A stretch of 64,000 bases of DNA, taken from Petroclostridium sp. X23. Lineage in GTDB: Bacteria > Bacillota > Clostridia > SK-Y3. Position 1 is the first letter of the stretch, and each line of letters begins with the position of its first letter. Below, in pieces: positions 34,786 to 42,046 of this stretch. The stretch is taken from NCBI RefSeq assembly GCF_030013905.1, contig NZ_CP124862.1, positions 3,103,051-3,167,050 of the forward strand, read 5' to 3'. The notes under the pieces are model-generated. The model worked only from the letters and a program-made list of their open reading frames with translations. It had not been told where the DNA came from and ran no database searches. The position numbers and the translations under genes are program-made.

Positions 34786-35592
34786 TTATATATCTTCATC
34801 TGTTTTCTTTGCAAATAAAGGTAGTACATTACGGATGATCTTGTTAAAATTACTTGCTTCCCAAGCACTTCTACCAATAAACAAACCATCAATGTTTTTC
34901 ATTTCTATTAGCTCCGGTGCGTTTTGATTATTGACACTGCCTCCATATAGTACCGGAATGCTCGCTCCTATTTTTGTACCAAAAATTCCAATAAGTGTAT
35001 CTTTTATAACTAAGTGCTTCTGTGCAGCATATTCTTTTGATGCCGGCTTCCCATTTATTCCTATAGCCCAAACAGGCTCATATGCAACCCATATGTTATT
35101 TACCCGTAATGGGTTCACACCATCTAATCCAATTTTTAATTGCATCCTTAGTATCTTATCAGCATAACCATTCTCTTTCTGTTCCTCAGTTTCACCAACA
35201 CAAAGCAACGCAGTAAATCCATGCTCAAGAGCAGAAATCACTTTGTGATTCAACTCAATATCCGTTTCCTTAAATAATTGTCTGCGCTCAGAATGTCCGA
35301 TTTCAATAATCTTTACTCCGACTTCTTTTAACATCAGCGGCGATATCTCTCCGGTAAACTGCCCCTTTTCCTGCCAATGCATGTTTTGCGCACCAATTGA
35401 TATGCTATTTTGAGGTACTGCTTTTCTTGCCTGATCTAAAGCGGTAAAAGACGGTATTACAAATAGCTCCATTAGATCTCTTGAAATATCTTCTGTTAAT
35501 TCATGCAATTGTGTAAGGAAAGCCAGTGTATCAGAAATGTTTTTATACATTTTAGTATTTGTTCCTAAATAAACTTTGTTTGTTTTCGACAT
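34786..35592 (-). CDS. Triosephosphate-isomerase-like sugar-phosphate isomerase
   Basis: The 268-residue protein keeps the TIM catalytic set: NTKMYK (Asn and Lys), IEIGHSERRQLF (His) and VAYEPVWAIG (Glu), with the phosphate loop LYGGSVNNQN. It is longer and more divergent than housekeeping TpiA. In Mycobacterium and Brucella, TIM homologues beside RpiB homologues (LerI/DerI, EryH/EryI) convert L-erythrulose-1-phosphate to D-erythrulose-4-phosphate; the same pairing occurs here. ATG 35592 follows AAGGTGA. A tetrulose-phosphate role is inferred from context. Confidence 0.88.
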   Translation of the reverse strand: MSKTNKVYLGTNTKMYKNISDTLAFLTQLHELTEDISRDLMELFVIPSFTALDQARKAVPQNSISIGAQNMHWQEKGQFTGEISPLMLKEVGVKIIEIGHSERRQLFKETDIELNHKVISALEHGFTALLCVGETEEQKENGYADKILRMQLKIGLDGVNPLRVNNIWVAYEPVWAIGINGKPASKEYAAQKHLVIKDTLIGIFGTKIGASIPVLYGGSVNNQNAPELIEMKNIDGLFIGRSAWEASNFNKIIRNVLPLFAKKTDEDI

Positions 35593-35639
35593 TTTTTATT
35601 TCACCTTAACTCATTGTATTGTGATTTTGCTGTCTAATC

Positions 35640-36098
35640 TTATTTTAAATTTTTCTTTTCAATATCAACGATTTCTTTCACCTTTGGAGTAGAGCTTCCA
35701 TCTTTAAATTCGAGCGTGATCCATTCTCCGACTATTTTTTTTGCTAACTCATGGCCAATTACACGTGCTCCCATACAGAGTACATTACCGTTATTACTAA
35801 GAACAGACCGTTCTGCAGAATAACTATCGTGACATACTGCCGCACGTATCCCCTTAAACTTATTTGCTGATATAGCCATTCCTATCCCTGTTCCACAAAG
35901 CAAGATGCCTCTTTTTGAATATCCGCTTTCAATAATTCTTTCGCAGACACGTTGAGCAATGGTAGGATAATTGACTAAATCATCCGCTGTATCACATCCA
36001 ACATCCTCAATAACCATGCGTTTTGATTGCAAAAATTCAATTAATATGTTTTTTATACTTACCGCTGCATTATCACATCCAATTACAATGGTATTCAT
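35640..36098 (-). CDS. RpiB/LacAB-family sugar-phosphate isomerase
   Basis: The 152-residue protein opens MNTIVIGCDNAAVSIKN and contains the catalytic Cys in GILLCGTGIGMAISANKF and the RAAVCHDSYSAERS segment. The usual DHAG at the start is DNAA here, which suggests a substrate other than ribose-5-phosphate. RpiB homologues DerI/EryI turn D-erythrulose-4-phosphate into D-erythrose-4-phosphate. ATG 36098 has GGGGGG upstream; an earlier in-frame ATG does not. It is the first gene of the operon, opposite the DeoR regulator. Confidence 0.9.
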   Translation of the reverse strand: MNTIVIGCDNAAVSIKNILIEFLQSKRMVIEDVGCDTADDLVNYPTIAQRVCERIIESGYSKRGILLCGTGIGMAISANKFKGIRAAVCHDSYSAERSVLSNNGNVLCMGARVIGHELAKKIVGEWITLEFKDGSSTPKVKEIVDIEKKNLK

Positions 36099-36175
36099 AT
36101 TTACCCCCCATATAGACATTAATAGTTTGACTGATGCTATTTTATAACAAACGATCAAATTTGTCAATGCTTTTG

Positions 36176-36280
36176 TGTTCGATTTATGTGATTTTAAACA
36201 AATTTTATATTAACTCGAACATTATTTGTTGTTTTTATAATTTTATCACATCATTATATCAAATCGAACAATTATTTGTT
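36176..36280. promoter_or_regulatory. Repeated operator-like motifs between the operon and its DeoR regulator
   Basis: TCGAACATTATTTGTT (36215-36230) recurs as TCGAACAATTATTTGTT (36264-36280), and the half motif TGTTCGA is inverted at 36176-36182. They lie in the 387-base divergent region, well placed to control both the catabolic operon and deoR. DeoR-family repressors bind such repeated sites. The rest of the region (36099-36485) is AT-rich with no gene. Confidence 0.65.
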
Positions 36281-36485
36281 AATTCTCACATGAGCTTTCT
36301 TGGTGTCATTCTATAATTAATGCTAAATATTTGAAACTTTTTTATTTGATAAATATTTTTATCCGAAAATAAACACATATAATTTACAAACTAACAATAC
36401 TAACATATAATATTTAATAATAACACAGATATGTGCGATTGATAAAACAAGAGCTCATACCAAATATTGTTTAAGGAGGTCGAGT

Positions 36486-37265
36486 ATGAATAATAAAAAT
36501 ATAAGATTGAATAAATTAGTTGCTATTCTTAAAGATAACAAAAGTATTTCGGTCAAAGAGCTTTCCCAAATTTTAGAGGTATCTGAAATGACCATACGTC
36601 GTGATTTAGATCTATTGAAAAGTAATGACATCGTTCACCGAAGCTATGGAAAGGCAACGTATGTAGAGAACTCTGCTCATGATGCTAGCAATGATGATTA
36701 TGAATTGCATTATGAGCAAAATATTATGAATAGCGAAAAAGACAAAATCGGAAAATATGCAGCAGGATTAATAGAAGCAGGTGATGTGCTTATTCTTGAT
36801 ACCGGAACTACAACAGACAACCTTGCAAAACACATTTCGGAAGGATTAGGCATTACTGTACTCTGCTATAATTTTAATATTCTTGCCCAGCTAATAAGAA
36901 AGCATGATATAAAGCTAATCTTTGGTGGCGGTTATTTTCATCCCAAAGATCAAATATTCGAGTCACCACAAGGGATCAATCTGATTGAAAATATCCGCGC
37001 AACCAAAATGTTCGTTTCCACCTCCGGTATACATCAAAAATTGGGACTCACCTGTTCTCAAACCTATGAAGTATTGACGAAACGTACTGCCTTGCAGTCG
37101 GCACAGACAAAAATACTAGTAGCTGATTCAAGCAAGTTTGGCAAAGTACGTACTGCATATTTTGCTCAACTAAATGAAATCGATGAAATCATAACAGATT
37201 CCGGATTGAGCGCAGAGTGGAAGGATATTATCATAAGTATGAACATTAATCTTCATATTGTTTAA
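36486..37265 (+). CDS. DeoR-family transcriptional regulator
   Basis: The 259-residue protein has an N-terminal DeoR helix-turn-helix (SVKELSQILEVSEMTIRRDL) and a C-terminal sensor domain related to sugar-phosphate isomerases, with LILDTGTTTDNLAKHI, IFGGGYFHPKD and LVADSSKFGKVR. It is transcribed away from the RpiB-led operon and is the likely repressor, released by a sugar phosphate. ATG 36486 follows TAAGGAGGT. Confidence 0.92.
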   Translation: MNNKNIRLNKLVAILKDNKSISVKELSQILEVSEMTIRRDLDLLKSNDIVHRSYGKATYVENSAHDASNDDYELHYEQNIMNSEKDKIGKYAAGLIEAGDVLILDTGTTTDNLAKHISEGLGITVLCYNFNILAQLIRKHDIKLIFGGGYFHPKDQIFESPQGINLIENIRATKMFVSTSGIHQKLGLTCSQTYEVLTKRTALQSAQTKILVADSSKFGKVRTAYFAQLNEIDEIITDSGLSAEWKDIIISMNINLHIV

Positions 37266-37356
37266 TTCACATATATAATAGCCACTGTGACAACTGTAAA
37301 ATATAATACTGATTATTTACATGTACACATATACGTCACGGTATAATAACAAAGAA

Positions 37357-37381
37357 AGTAACTATATCTTAAATAGTTACT
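37357..37381. terminator. Hairpin between convergent deoR and DUF4179 genes
   Basis: AGTAACTAT and ATAGTTACT form a nine-base-pair stem around seven bases, followed by TCTTCTTA on the plus strand. It lies between two converging genes. The T run is weak on both sides. Confidence 0.5.
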
Positions 37382-37417
37382 CTTCTTATCGAATAAAAAC
37401 CGATATACCCCATTGGA

Positions 37418-38725
37418 TTAATTAGTAGGAATATTAATTACTTTATCAAGTTCTTGCTCAAAGCTAATCCTTTGTACATTTAGTATTAATTTTTTACCAC
37501 ATCCTGCAAACTCTAACGTCCGGGTATGAAGAATTGTTCCATCTAGCAGCTTTTCATACCCATCTGTCGTCGTTTTTTCCAAGCTAACTATTTTACCATC
37601 TATTGATAGATGTACTCTTGTTAGTATAGTACTTTCTTCACTAGCAATAGTAATATATGTGTTTCCATTGGACTGGTAAACTTTATTAATATCTATTCTT
37701 TGATCAAGAATCATGATGGGTGCGTGGGGGTCTTCATAATCTAAATCAATTTGTTGATGTACATCATGGTCTGCTGAGAAACGTTCAATCTTTAATTGCA
37801 ATGTTTCTAAATTCAACGGTAATGCATCATAATCAAAGTGGAAAGTCATTCCCTTTAAGTCAGTGCTCATACCGCTGCCTTGTTTCTGTATTTCCTTGCC
37901 ATCGGCCATCAAACTTACATCCAAATAATTAGGTCTGAATCTCTCTCCTTTTATCTGGTCTACTGCCAAACCGACGATGTTTTGAATGCTTCCTTTTATA
38001 ACTGTGCGGGTCGGTGATGCCAGAATATCTTCAAAATGGATTTTGGTTTCATCTATATGGATATTTTTATTTATGGCTTTTTTCAATGTATACCCCATCG
38101 CTTTGCTTCGGTCTAAAGTAAACGTGATCTTTCCTTCTTCATGAAAATCCTTGTCATTGATAGCAAACTTAAAATGCAATGTCTTTTCAAAGAAATACGG
38201 GGGATCAAAATCCATCATCCATCTTATTTCTGTCTTATCTTCATTTATTTCTCCCTGTCCTCCTTGCATATTGTAATTCCCTAGGAACCCTGTTGTGGAT
38301 ATATAAGGATTAAAATTTATATCATCCACATCTCCATTAGAATTCTTTAGCGTGTAAAAAGCTATAAGACGGTTTTCATCCAACATAATTCCATCCAGCG
38401 TAACGGATACACCATTACTGAAAGTGTAACTTTTATCTACCACCTGTCCTTTTCCCAATTCATTCAGTTCTTTTAAAGTAATATTCATAATCTGATCATA
38501 TCCTATAAGTCTTTTTCCATAATACGCTAAAGTATCAAAATTATAACCTGCTAACAAAATTGCTATCACTGCAACTGCAATCCACGACTTCCATCTGCCG
38601 CCTTTCTTATACCACATTCTTCTACTTTTGAGAGCATCCCGTAACCGTGCTTCCAAATTCTCCGGCACCTCCATCAGGTCTAATTCCTTTTTCTTATTTT
38701 TCAGCATATCTTCTGCTTTCTTCAT
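37418..38725 (-). CDS. DUF4179-type membrane anti-sigma partner
   Basis: The 435-residue protein has a charged cytoplasmic N terminus (about 1-45), one membrane helix (SWIAVAVIAILLAGYNF) and a large extracytoplasmic part rich in beta strands, as in DUF4179 proteins encoded after ECF-like sigma factors. Its start overlaps the sigma factor stop (ATGA), a sign of translational coupling. It probably holds the sigma factor at the membrane until a surface signal arrives; this role is inferred. Confidence 0.82.
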   Translation of the reverse strand: MKKAEDMLKNKKKELDLMEVPENLEARLRDALKSRRMWYKKGGRWKSWIAVAVIAILLAGYNFDTLAYYGKRLIGYDQIMNITLKELNELGKGQVVDKSYTFSNGVSVTLDGIMLDENRLIAFYTLKNSNGDVDDINFNPYISTTGFLGNYNMQGGQGEINEDKTEIRWMMDFDPPYFFEKTLHFKFAINDKDFHEEGKITFTLDRSKAMGYTLKKAINKNIHIDETKIHFEDILASPTRTVIKGSIQNIVGLAVDQIKGERFRPNYLDVSLMADGKEIQKQGSGMSTDLKGMTFHFDYDALPLNLETLQLKIERFSADHDVHQQIDLDYEDPHAPIMILDQRIDINKVYQSNGNTYITIASEESTILTRVHLSIDGKIVSLEKTTTDGYEKLLDGTILHTRTLEFAGCGKKLILNVQRISFEQELDKVINIPTN

Positions 38726-39237
38726 GATCTTTCACCTCCAATGCTTTCTCTTAGCTTTTTCAATCCAATATAAATACGTGATTTAACTGTGCCCAACGGG
38801 ACTTTTAAAATTTGTGCGATAGATTGATAATCTAAGTCCAGAAAATACCTGAGTTTGAGCACCTCCTGATGCTTACCGTTTAATCGGGACAAATGCTGTT
38901 CTAAAACAATTTGATCGTCTTTTTGGTACAGATTCTCTTCGTACCTCTCTTCTTGAATGCATTCTATCGACATCACTTTTTTCTTCTTCTTCAATAATGC
39001 TTTACAACGATTGATCAGGATGGTTTTGCTCCAGCTGTAAAACGCTTCATTATTTTTTAAACGGTATATATTCTCATACAATGTAACAATCATATCTTCT
39101 ATAGCATCAAGGGCATCTTCCTCATTTTTCATATATACATAAGCAAGTTTATAGTAATCCTGCTTTTGGAGCATGATCAACTGCACTAATGACTCTTCAT
39201 CCCCTTGTTTTGCTTTTATAACTAAATCTGCTGTCAC
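38722..39237 (-). CDS. ECF-type sigma-70 family sigma factor
   Basis: The 171-residue protein has a region 2 (YKLAYVYMKNEEDALDAIED) and a region 4 with LNGKHQEVLKLRYFLDLDYQ and VPLGTVKSRIYIGLKKLRE, typical of ECF sigma factors. GTG 39237 follows GGGGAGGTG. It is co-transcribed with its DUF4179 partner, so it likely directs a cell-envelope stress or surface regulon. Confidence 0.92.
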   Translation of the reverse strand: MTADLVIKAKQGDEESLVQLIMLQKQDYYKLAYVYMKNEEDALDAIEDMIVTLYENIYRLKNNEAFYSWSKTILINRCKALLKKKKKVMSIECIQEERYEENLYQKDDQIVLEQHLSRLNGKHQEVLKLRYFLDLDYQSIAQILKVPLGTVKSRIYIGLKKLRESIGGERS

Positions 39238-39390
39238 TACCTTAGCACCTCCCCTTCATATATAAGAGTATCATATTATGAGAAAAGTTCATTGCTTTAC
39301 AAAAAATTTTCCCCAAATTATTGACAAAACCGGCATTTAATGAAATATTATTGATAAAATTCTAGAAATATTGATTGATGGTGGTGTAAC

Positions 39391-40332
39391 ATGAAACTTG
39401 ACAGATTAATATCTATTTTGGTTTTGCTTTTACGTAAAGATAGAGTACAAGCCAAAGAACTTGCTGAAACTTTTGGCGTTTCAGTAAGAACCATTCTTCG
39501 CGATGTTGACGCTATCAACCTGGCAGGAATACCAATTGTAACCTATCAAGGTTTAAACGGCGGCATAGGAATTGCAGAAGGGTACCGCCTGGATAGAACC
39601 ATATTATCTTCCGATGATATGGCTTCAATCATTACATCTCTAAAAGGAGTTGGTGGTGTGATCCCCGGAAGCAAGCACGAAATTTTACTTGAAAAGCTAA
39701 AAAATATTATGAGCCTGTCTCAACTGGAAGCCTTGGATTTAAAAACCAGCCAACTGATTATTGACCCATCTCCATGGTATGGAACAGGATATATCAAAGA
39801 AAAAACCATGATTATTAGGAAGGCTGTTGAAGATTTTAAGGAAATCCGATTTAACTACTGGGATAGTTCCGGTAATAAAACTGCAAGGACCGTTGAGCCT
39901 TACTCATTGATTATGAAAGGGCAAAACTGGTATCTTTATGCGTGGTGCCTTATCAGAAAAGATTTCCGCATCTTCAAGCTATCAAGAATAAAGGATTTGC
40001 AGGTTACAACCCGCATTTTTAATCCCCGGAAGATCCCTGAAGAGAACGTCTTGCTAAATAACGAATGGCAGAAATCCGAAAACTTGGTTTGCCTTGAACT
40101 TGTATTTGAAAAAGAGATGGAAACCATTGTTCAAGACTGGTTTGGAGAAGAAGGTATAGAAAACGGATCGGGTCAGATCATGGTTAAAACGGTACTCCCT
40201 GAAAATAACTGGCTTTACGGATTTTTGCTAAGCTTCGGCAATGGCATTGAGGTTATACATCCTCCTCATATCCGTTCCACATTGGCAAACATTGCTGAGC
40301 AAATATATAAAAAATATTTGCCCAAAACATGA
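39391..40332 (+). CDS. YafY-type HTH/WYL transcriptional regulator
   Basis: The 313-residue protein has an N-terminal HTH_11 domain (LAETFGVSVRTILRDVDAIN) followed by a WYL domain (about 140-215) with QNWYLYAWCLIRKDFRIFKL and a WCX-like C terminus. WYL domains sense nucleotides or other small ligands. ATG 39391 follows GGTGGTGTAAC. It is divergent from the sigma factor and followed at 59 bases by a GyrI-like gene that may bind an effector. Confidence 0.9.
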   Translation: MKLDRLISILVLLLRKDRVQAKELAETFGVSVRTILRDVDAINLAGIPIVTYQGLNGGIGIAEGYRLDRTILSSDDMASIITSLKGVGGVIPGSKHEILLEKLKNIMSLSQLEALDLKTSQLIIDPSPWYGTGYIKEKTMIIRKAVEDFKEIRFNYWDSSGNKTARTVEPYSLIMKGQNWYLYAWCLIRKDFRIFKLSRIKDLQVTTRIFNPRKIPEENVLLNNEWQKSENLVCLELVFEKEMETIVQDWFGEEGIENGSGQIMVKTVLPENNWLYGFLLSFGNGIEVIHPPHIRSTLANIAEQIYKKYLPKT

Positions 40333-40391
40333 CATACTGTTGTCTTGATCAAATGATATAATGGAGAAAAATGCGAAAGGGGTTTTAAAAC

Positions 40392-40850
40392 ATGAATAAT
40401 CAATTTGAATTAACCGAACAACCTTTACAACCCACATTGTCAATACGCACAAATACTTCTGTGGACAAGCTGCCACAGGAAATCGGGAAAGCTTATCACG
40501 CAATCATGGCGTATTTGAATGAGATCGGCGAAGAACCATCCGACGTGCCTTTTGTTGCGTATTATAATCTGGATATGGACAACCTTGATGTTGAGATGGG
40601 CTTTCCTGTATCAAAAAACATTTCGGGAAAAGGCGAAATTAAGCCAAATGCTATCCCCGCCGGCAAGAAGGTTTCTTGTATGTATAAAGGACCGTATAAA
40701 GAGATGGGTCCGGTCTATGAAGCGATGACACAATGGATCCATCAAAACGGTTATGTTCCTTCAGGAGTAGCCTATGAGTTCTATTATAATGCTCCGGCGG
40801 ATGTTCCGGAAAGCGAACTTTTAACAAAGATTGTGTTTCCTTTAAAATAA
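40392..40850 (+). CDS. GyrI-like small-molecule-binding protein
   Basis: The 152-residue single-domain protein matches the GyrI-like/AraC effector-binding (SOUL-like) fold: DVPFVAYYNLDMDNLDVEMG, the turn VSCMYKGPYKEMGPVYEAM, and WIHQNGYVPSGVAYEFYYN. Such stand-alone domains bind hydrophobic or cationic compounds and sometimes hydrolyse them. ATG 40392 follows GAAAGGGG. It probably shares a transcript with the WYL regulator and the DUF3788 gene. Confidence 0.88.
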   Translation: MNNQFELTEQPLQPTLSIRTNTSVDKLPQEIGKAYHAIMAYLNEIGEEPSDVPFVAYYNLDMDNLDVEMGFPVSKNISGKGEIKPNAIPAGKKVSCMYKGPYKEMGPVYEAMTQWIHQNGYVPSGVAYEFYYNAPADVPESELLTKIVFPLK

Positions 40851-40866
40851 GCTGAGGTTTAATGGT

Positions 40867-41337
40867 ATGAGCAAAATGGATTTGATACTGGATGCCGGTT
40901 ATGTGCCTGAAATGGACGATCTGACAGAATATATCAATCAACCTGCACGCGAACTCTGGATAGATTTAAATATGTTTATTCAGCAAAAATATAACGCACG
41001 CTCTAAAATTACTTATAGTAAATGTTCAGGTAAACCCGGCTGGAATCTCAAATATCAAAAGTCAGGAAAGTCCATATGCACTCTTTATCCGGAAAAAAAC
41101 CGATTCATCGCACTGGTTGTAATAACCATTGATCTATTACCATATATCGAAGGGATCTCATACGAATTTGAAGCAGGGGTCCGAGAAACCATTAAAAATG
41201 CAAAACCCTTTAACGGGACACTTTGGCTTATGCTTGCAATTGAGAATACTGCAATACTTGAAAATGTAAAGCAGCTTCTGATTATAAAACAGCCGGCTCA
41301 AAAATCAGGAAAGCAAAAAATTCGCTCTGACGGGTAA
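40867..41337 (+). CDS. DUF3788 family protein
   Basis: The 156-residue soluble protein has the DUF3788 pattern: WNLKYQKSGKSICTLYPEKN then RFIALVVI, and a C-terminal NGTLWLMLAIEN. The function is unknown. ATG 40867 is 16 bases after the GyrI-like stop, with GAGG in between. Similar genes often sit beside GyrI-like and YafY-like regulators, perhaps as part of a drug or ligand response. Confidence 0.78.
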   Translation: MSKMDLILDAGYVPEMDDLTEYINQPARELWIDLNMFIQQKYNARSKITYSKCSGKPGWNLKYQKSGKSICTLYPEKNRFIALVVITIDLLPYIEGISYEFEAGVRETIKNAKPFNGTLWLMLAIENTAILENVKQLLIIKQPAQKSGKQKIRSDG

Positions 41338-41389
41338 ATACTGTAGTACCGACCCGTGGTCGTCCGCGATCATCACAGATTGTCAATGA

Positions 41390-41408
41390 GGACGGCCGCT
41401 GGCCGTCC
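41390..41408. repeat. GC-rich hairpin GGACGGCC...GGCCGTCC
   Basis: A perfect eight-base-pair stem with loop GCT stands out in AT-rich surroundings, next to a further GC-rich segment (CGACCCGTGGTCGTCCGCG). No T run follows, so it is probably a dispersed repeat of the REP kind, like the one at 61278-61355, and not a terminator. Confidence 0.55.
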
Positions 41409-41463
41409 TGCAATCATATTACCCGCAGAACTTTTCACAAGATGTTTCGTAAATAAAAATAAA

Positions 41464-41489
41464 AAACCTGAAGACAAATCTTCAGGTTT
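41464..41489 (-). terminator. Terminator of the cold-shock gene
   Basis: AAACCTGAAGA pairs perfectly with TCTTCAGGTTT around CAAA. On the minus strand the stem runs into TTTTTTATTTTTATTT. It lies 21 bases past the csp stop. Confidence 0.85.
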
Positions 41490-41509
41490 CCGTACTAACT
41501 TTTATGAAA

Positions 41510-41707
41510 TTATAGTAATGTAATGTTTTCAGCTTGAAGGCCTTTTGCTCCCTGAGCAACATCAAAAGATACTCTTTGGCCTTCTTCTAAAGTTTTGAAC
41601 CCATCTTTTTTGATTTGTGAGAAATGTGCAAATACATCATTTCCTTCTTCTGTAGTAATGAATCCAAATCCTTTTTCTCCATTAAACCATTTTACTGTAC
41701 CTGTCAT
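41510..41707 (-). CDS. Cold-shock protein, CspA/CspB family
   Basis: The 65-residue protein has both RNA-binding motifs, KGFGFIT (RNP1) and VFAHFS (RNP2), of the OB-fold cold-shock domain. It acts as an RNA chaperone. ATG 41707 follows GGAGGT. A promoter at 41893-41863 implies a leader of about 150 bases, as is usual for cold-regulated csp mRNA. Confidence 0.97.
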   Translation of the reverse strand: MTGTVKWFNGEKGFGFITTEEGNDVFAHFSQIKKDGFKTLEEGQRVSFDVAQGAKGLQAENITLL

Positions 41708-41862
41708 ATCTATTACCTCCGAAAATTTTTATTCCTTTAATCCTTTGTAAATATAAATTATTGATAAAAATTTCGAAGTCTATACTTTAAGTTATTACTA
41801 ATCTTAAACAATCCGAAAAATACTTTAATAATAAATCATTTACTTTTGAATTAAGGTTCCTT

Positions 41863-41893
41863 ATTATAATATAACAATTTCAAAATAAGTCAA
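41863..41893 (-). promoter_or_regulatory. Predicted csp promoter
   Basis: On the minus strand TTGACT (41893-41888) is followed after 19 bases by TATAAT (41868-41863). It gives a long csp leader that could fold in a temperature-dependent way. Confidence 0.55.
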
Positions 41894-41976
41894 GTGTTTT
41901 TAAGATATTTTTATATATTATTTTTGGAATGCAAGGAACTTTTCTCATTAGTATCTAATATTTGGAACAAAATTCA

Positions 41977-42005
41977 TTGAAGTGCTGTCTAAATAATAGT
42001 ATGAT
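41977..42005 (+). promoter_or_regulatory. Predicted promoter of the alpha-2-macroglobulin gene
   Basis: TTGAAG (41977-41982) and TATGAT (42000-42005) are separated by 17 bases, 42 bases before the start codon. Between the csp and this promoter the 339-base gap contains no gene. Confidence 0.6.
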
Positions 42006-42046
42006 TACAATATAGACTAGGTATTTGAGAAAGGGGACTCTTTATT

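Noticed and set aside
34786..35592. TIM-like gene as housekeeping tpiA
   Set aside because: It is not with glycolytic genes (gapA, pgk, gpmI) and pairs with an RpiB-like gene in a DeoR-controlled operon.
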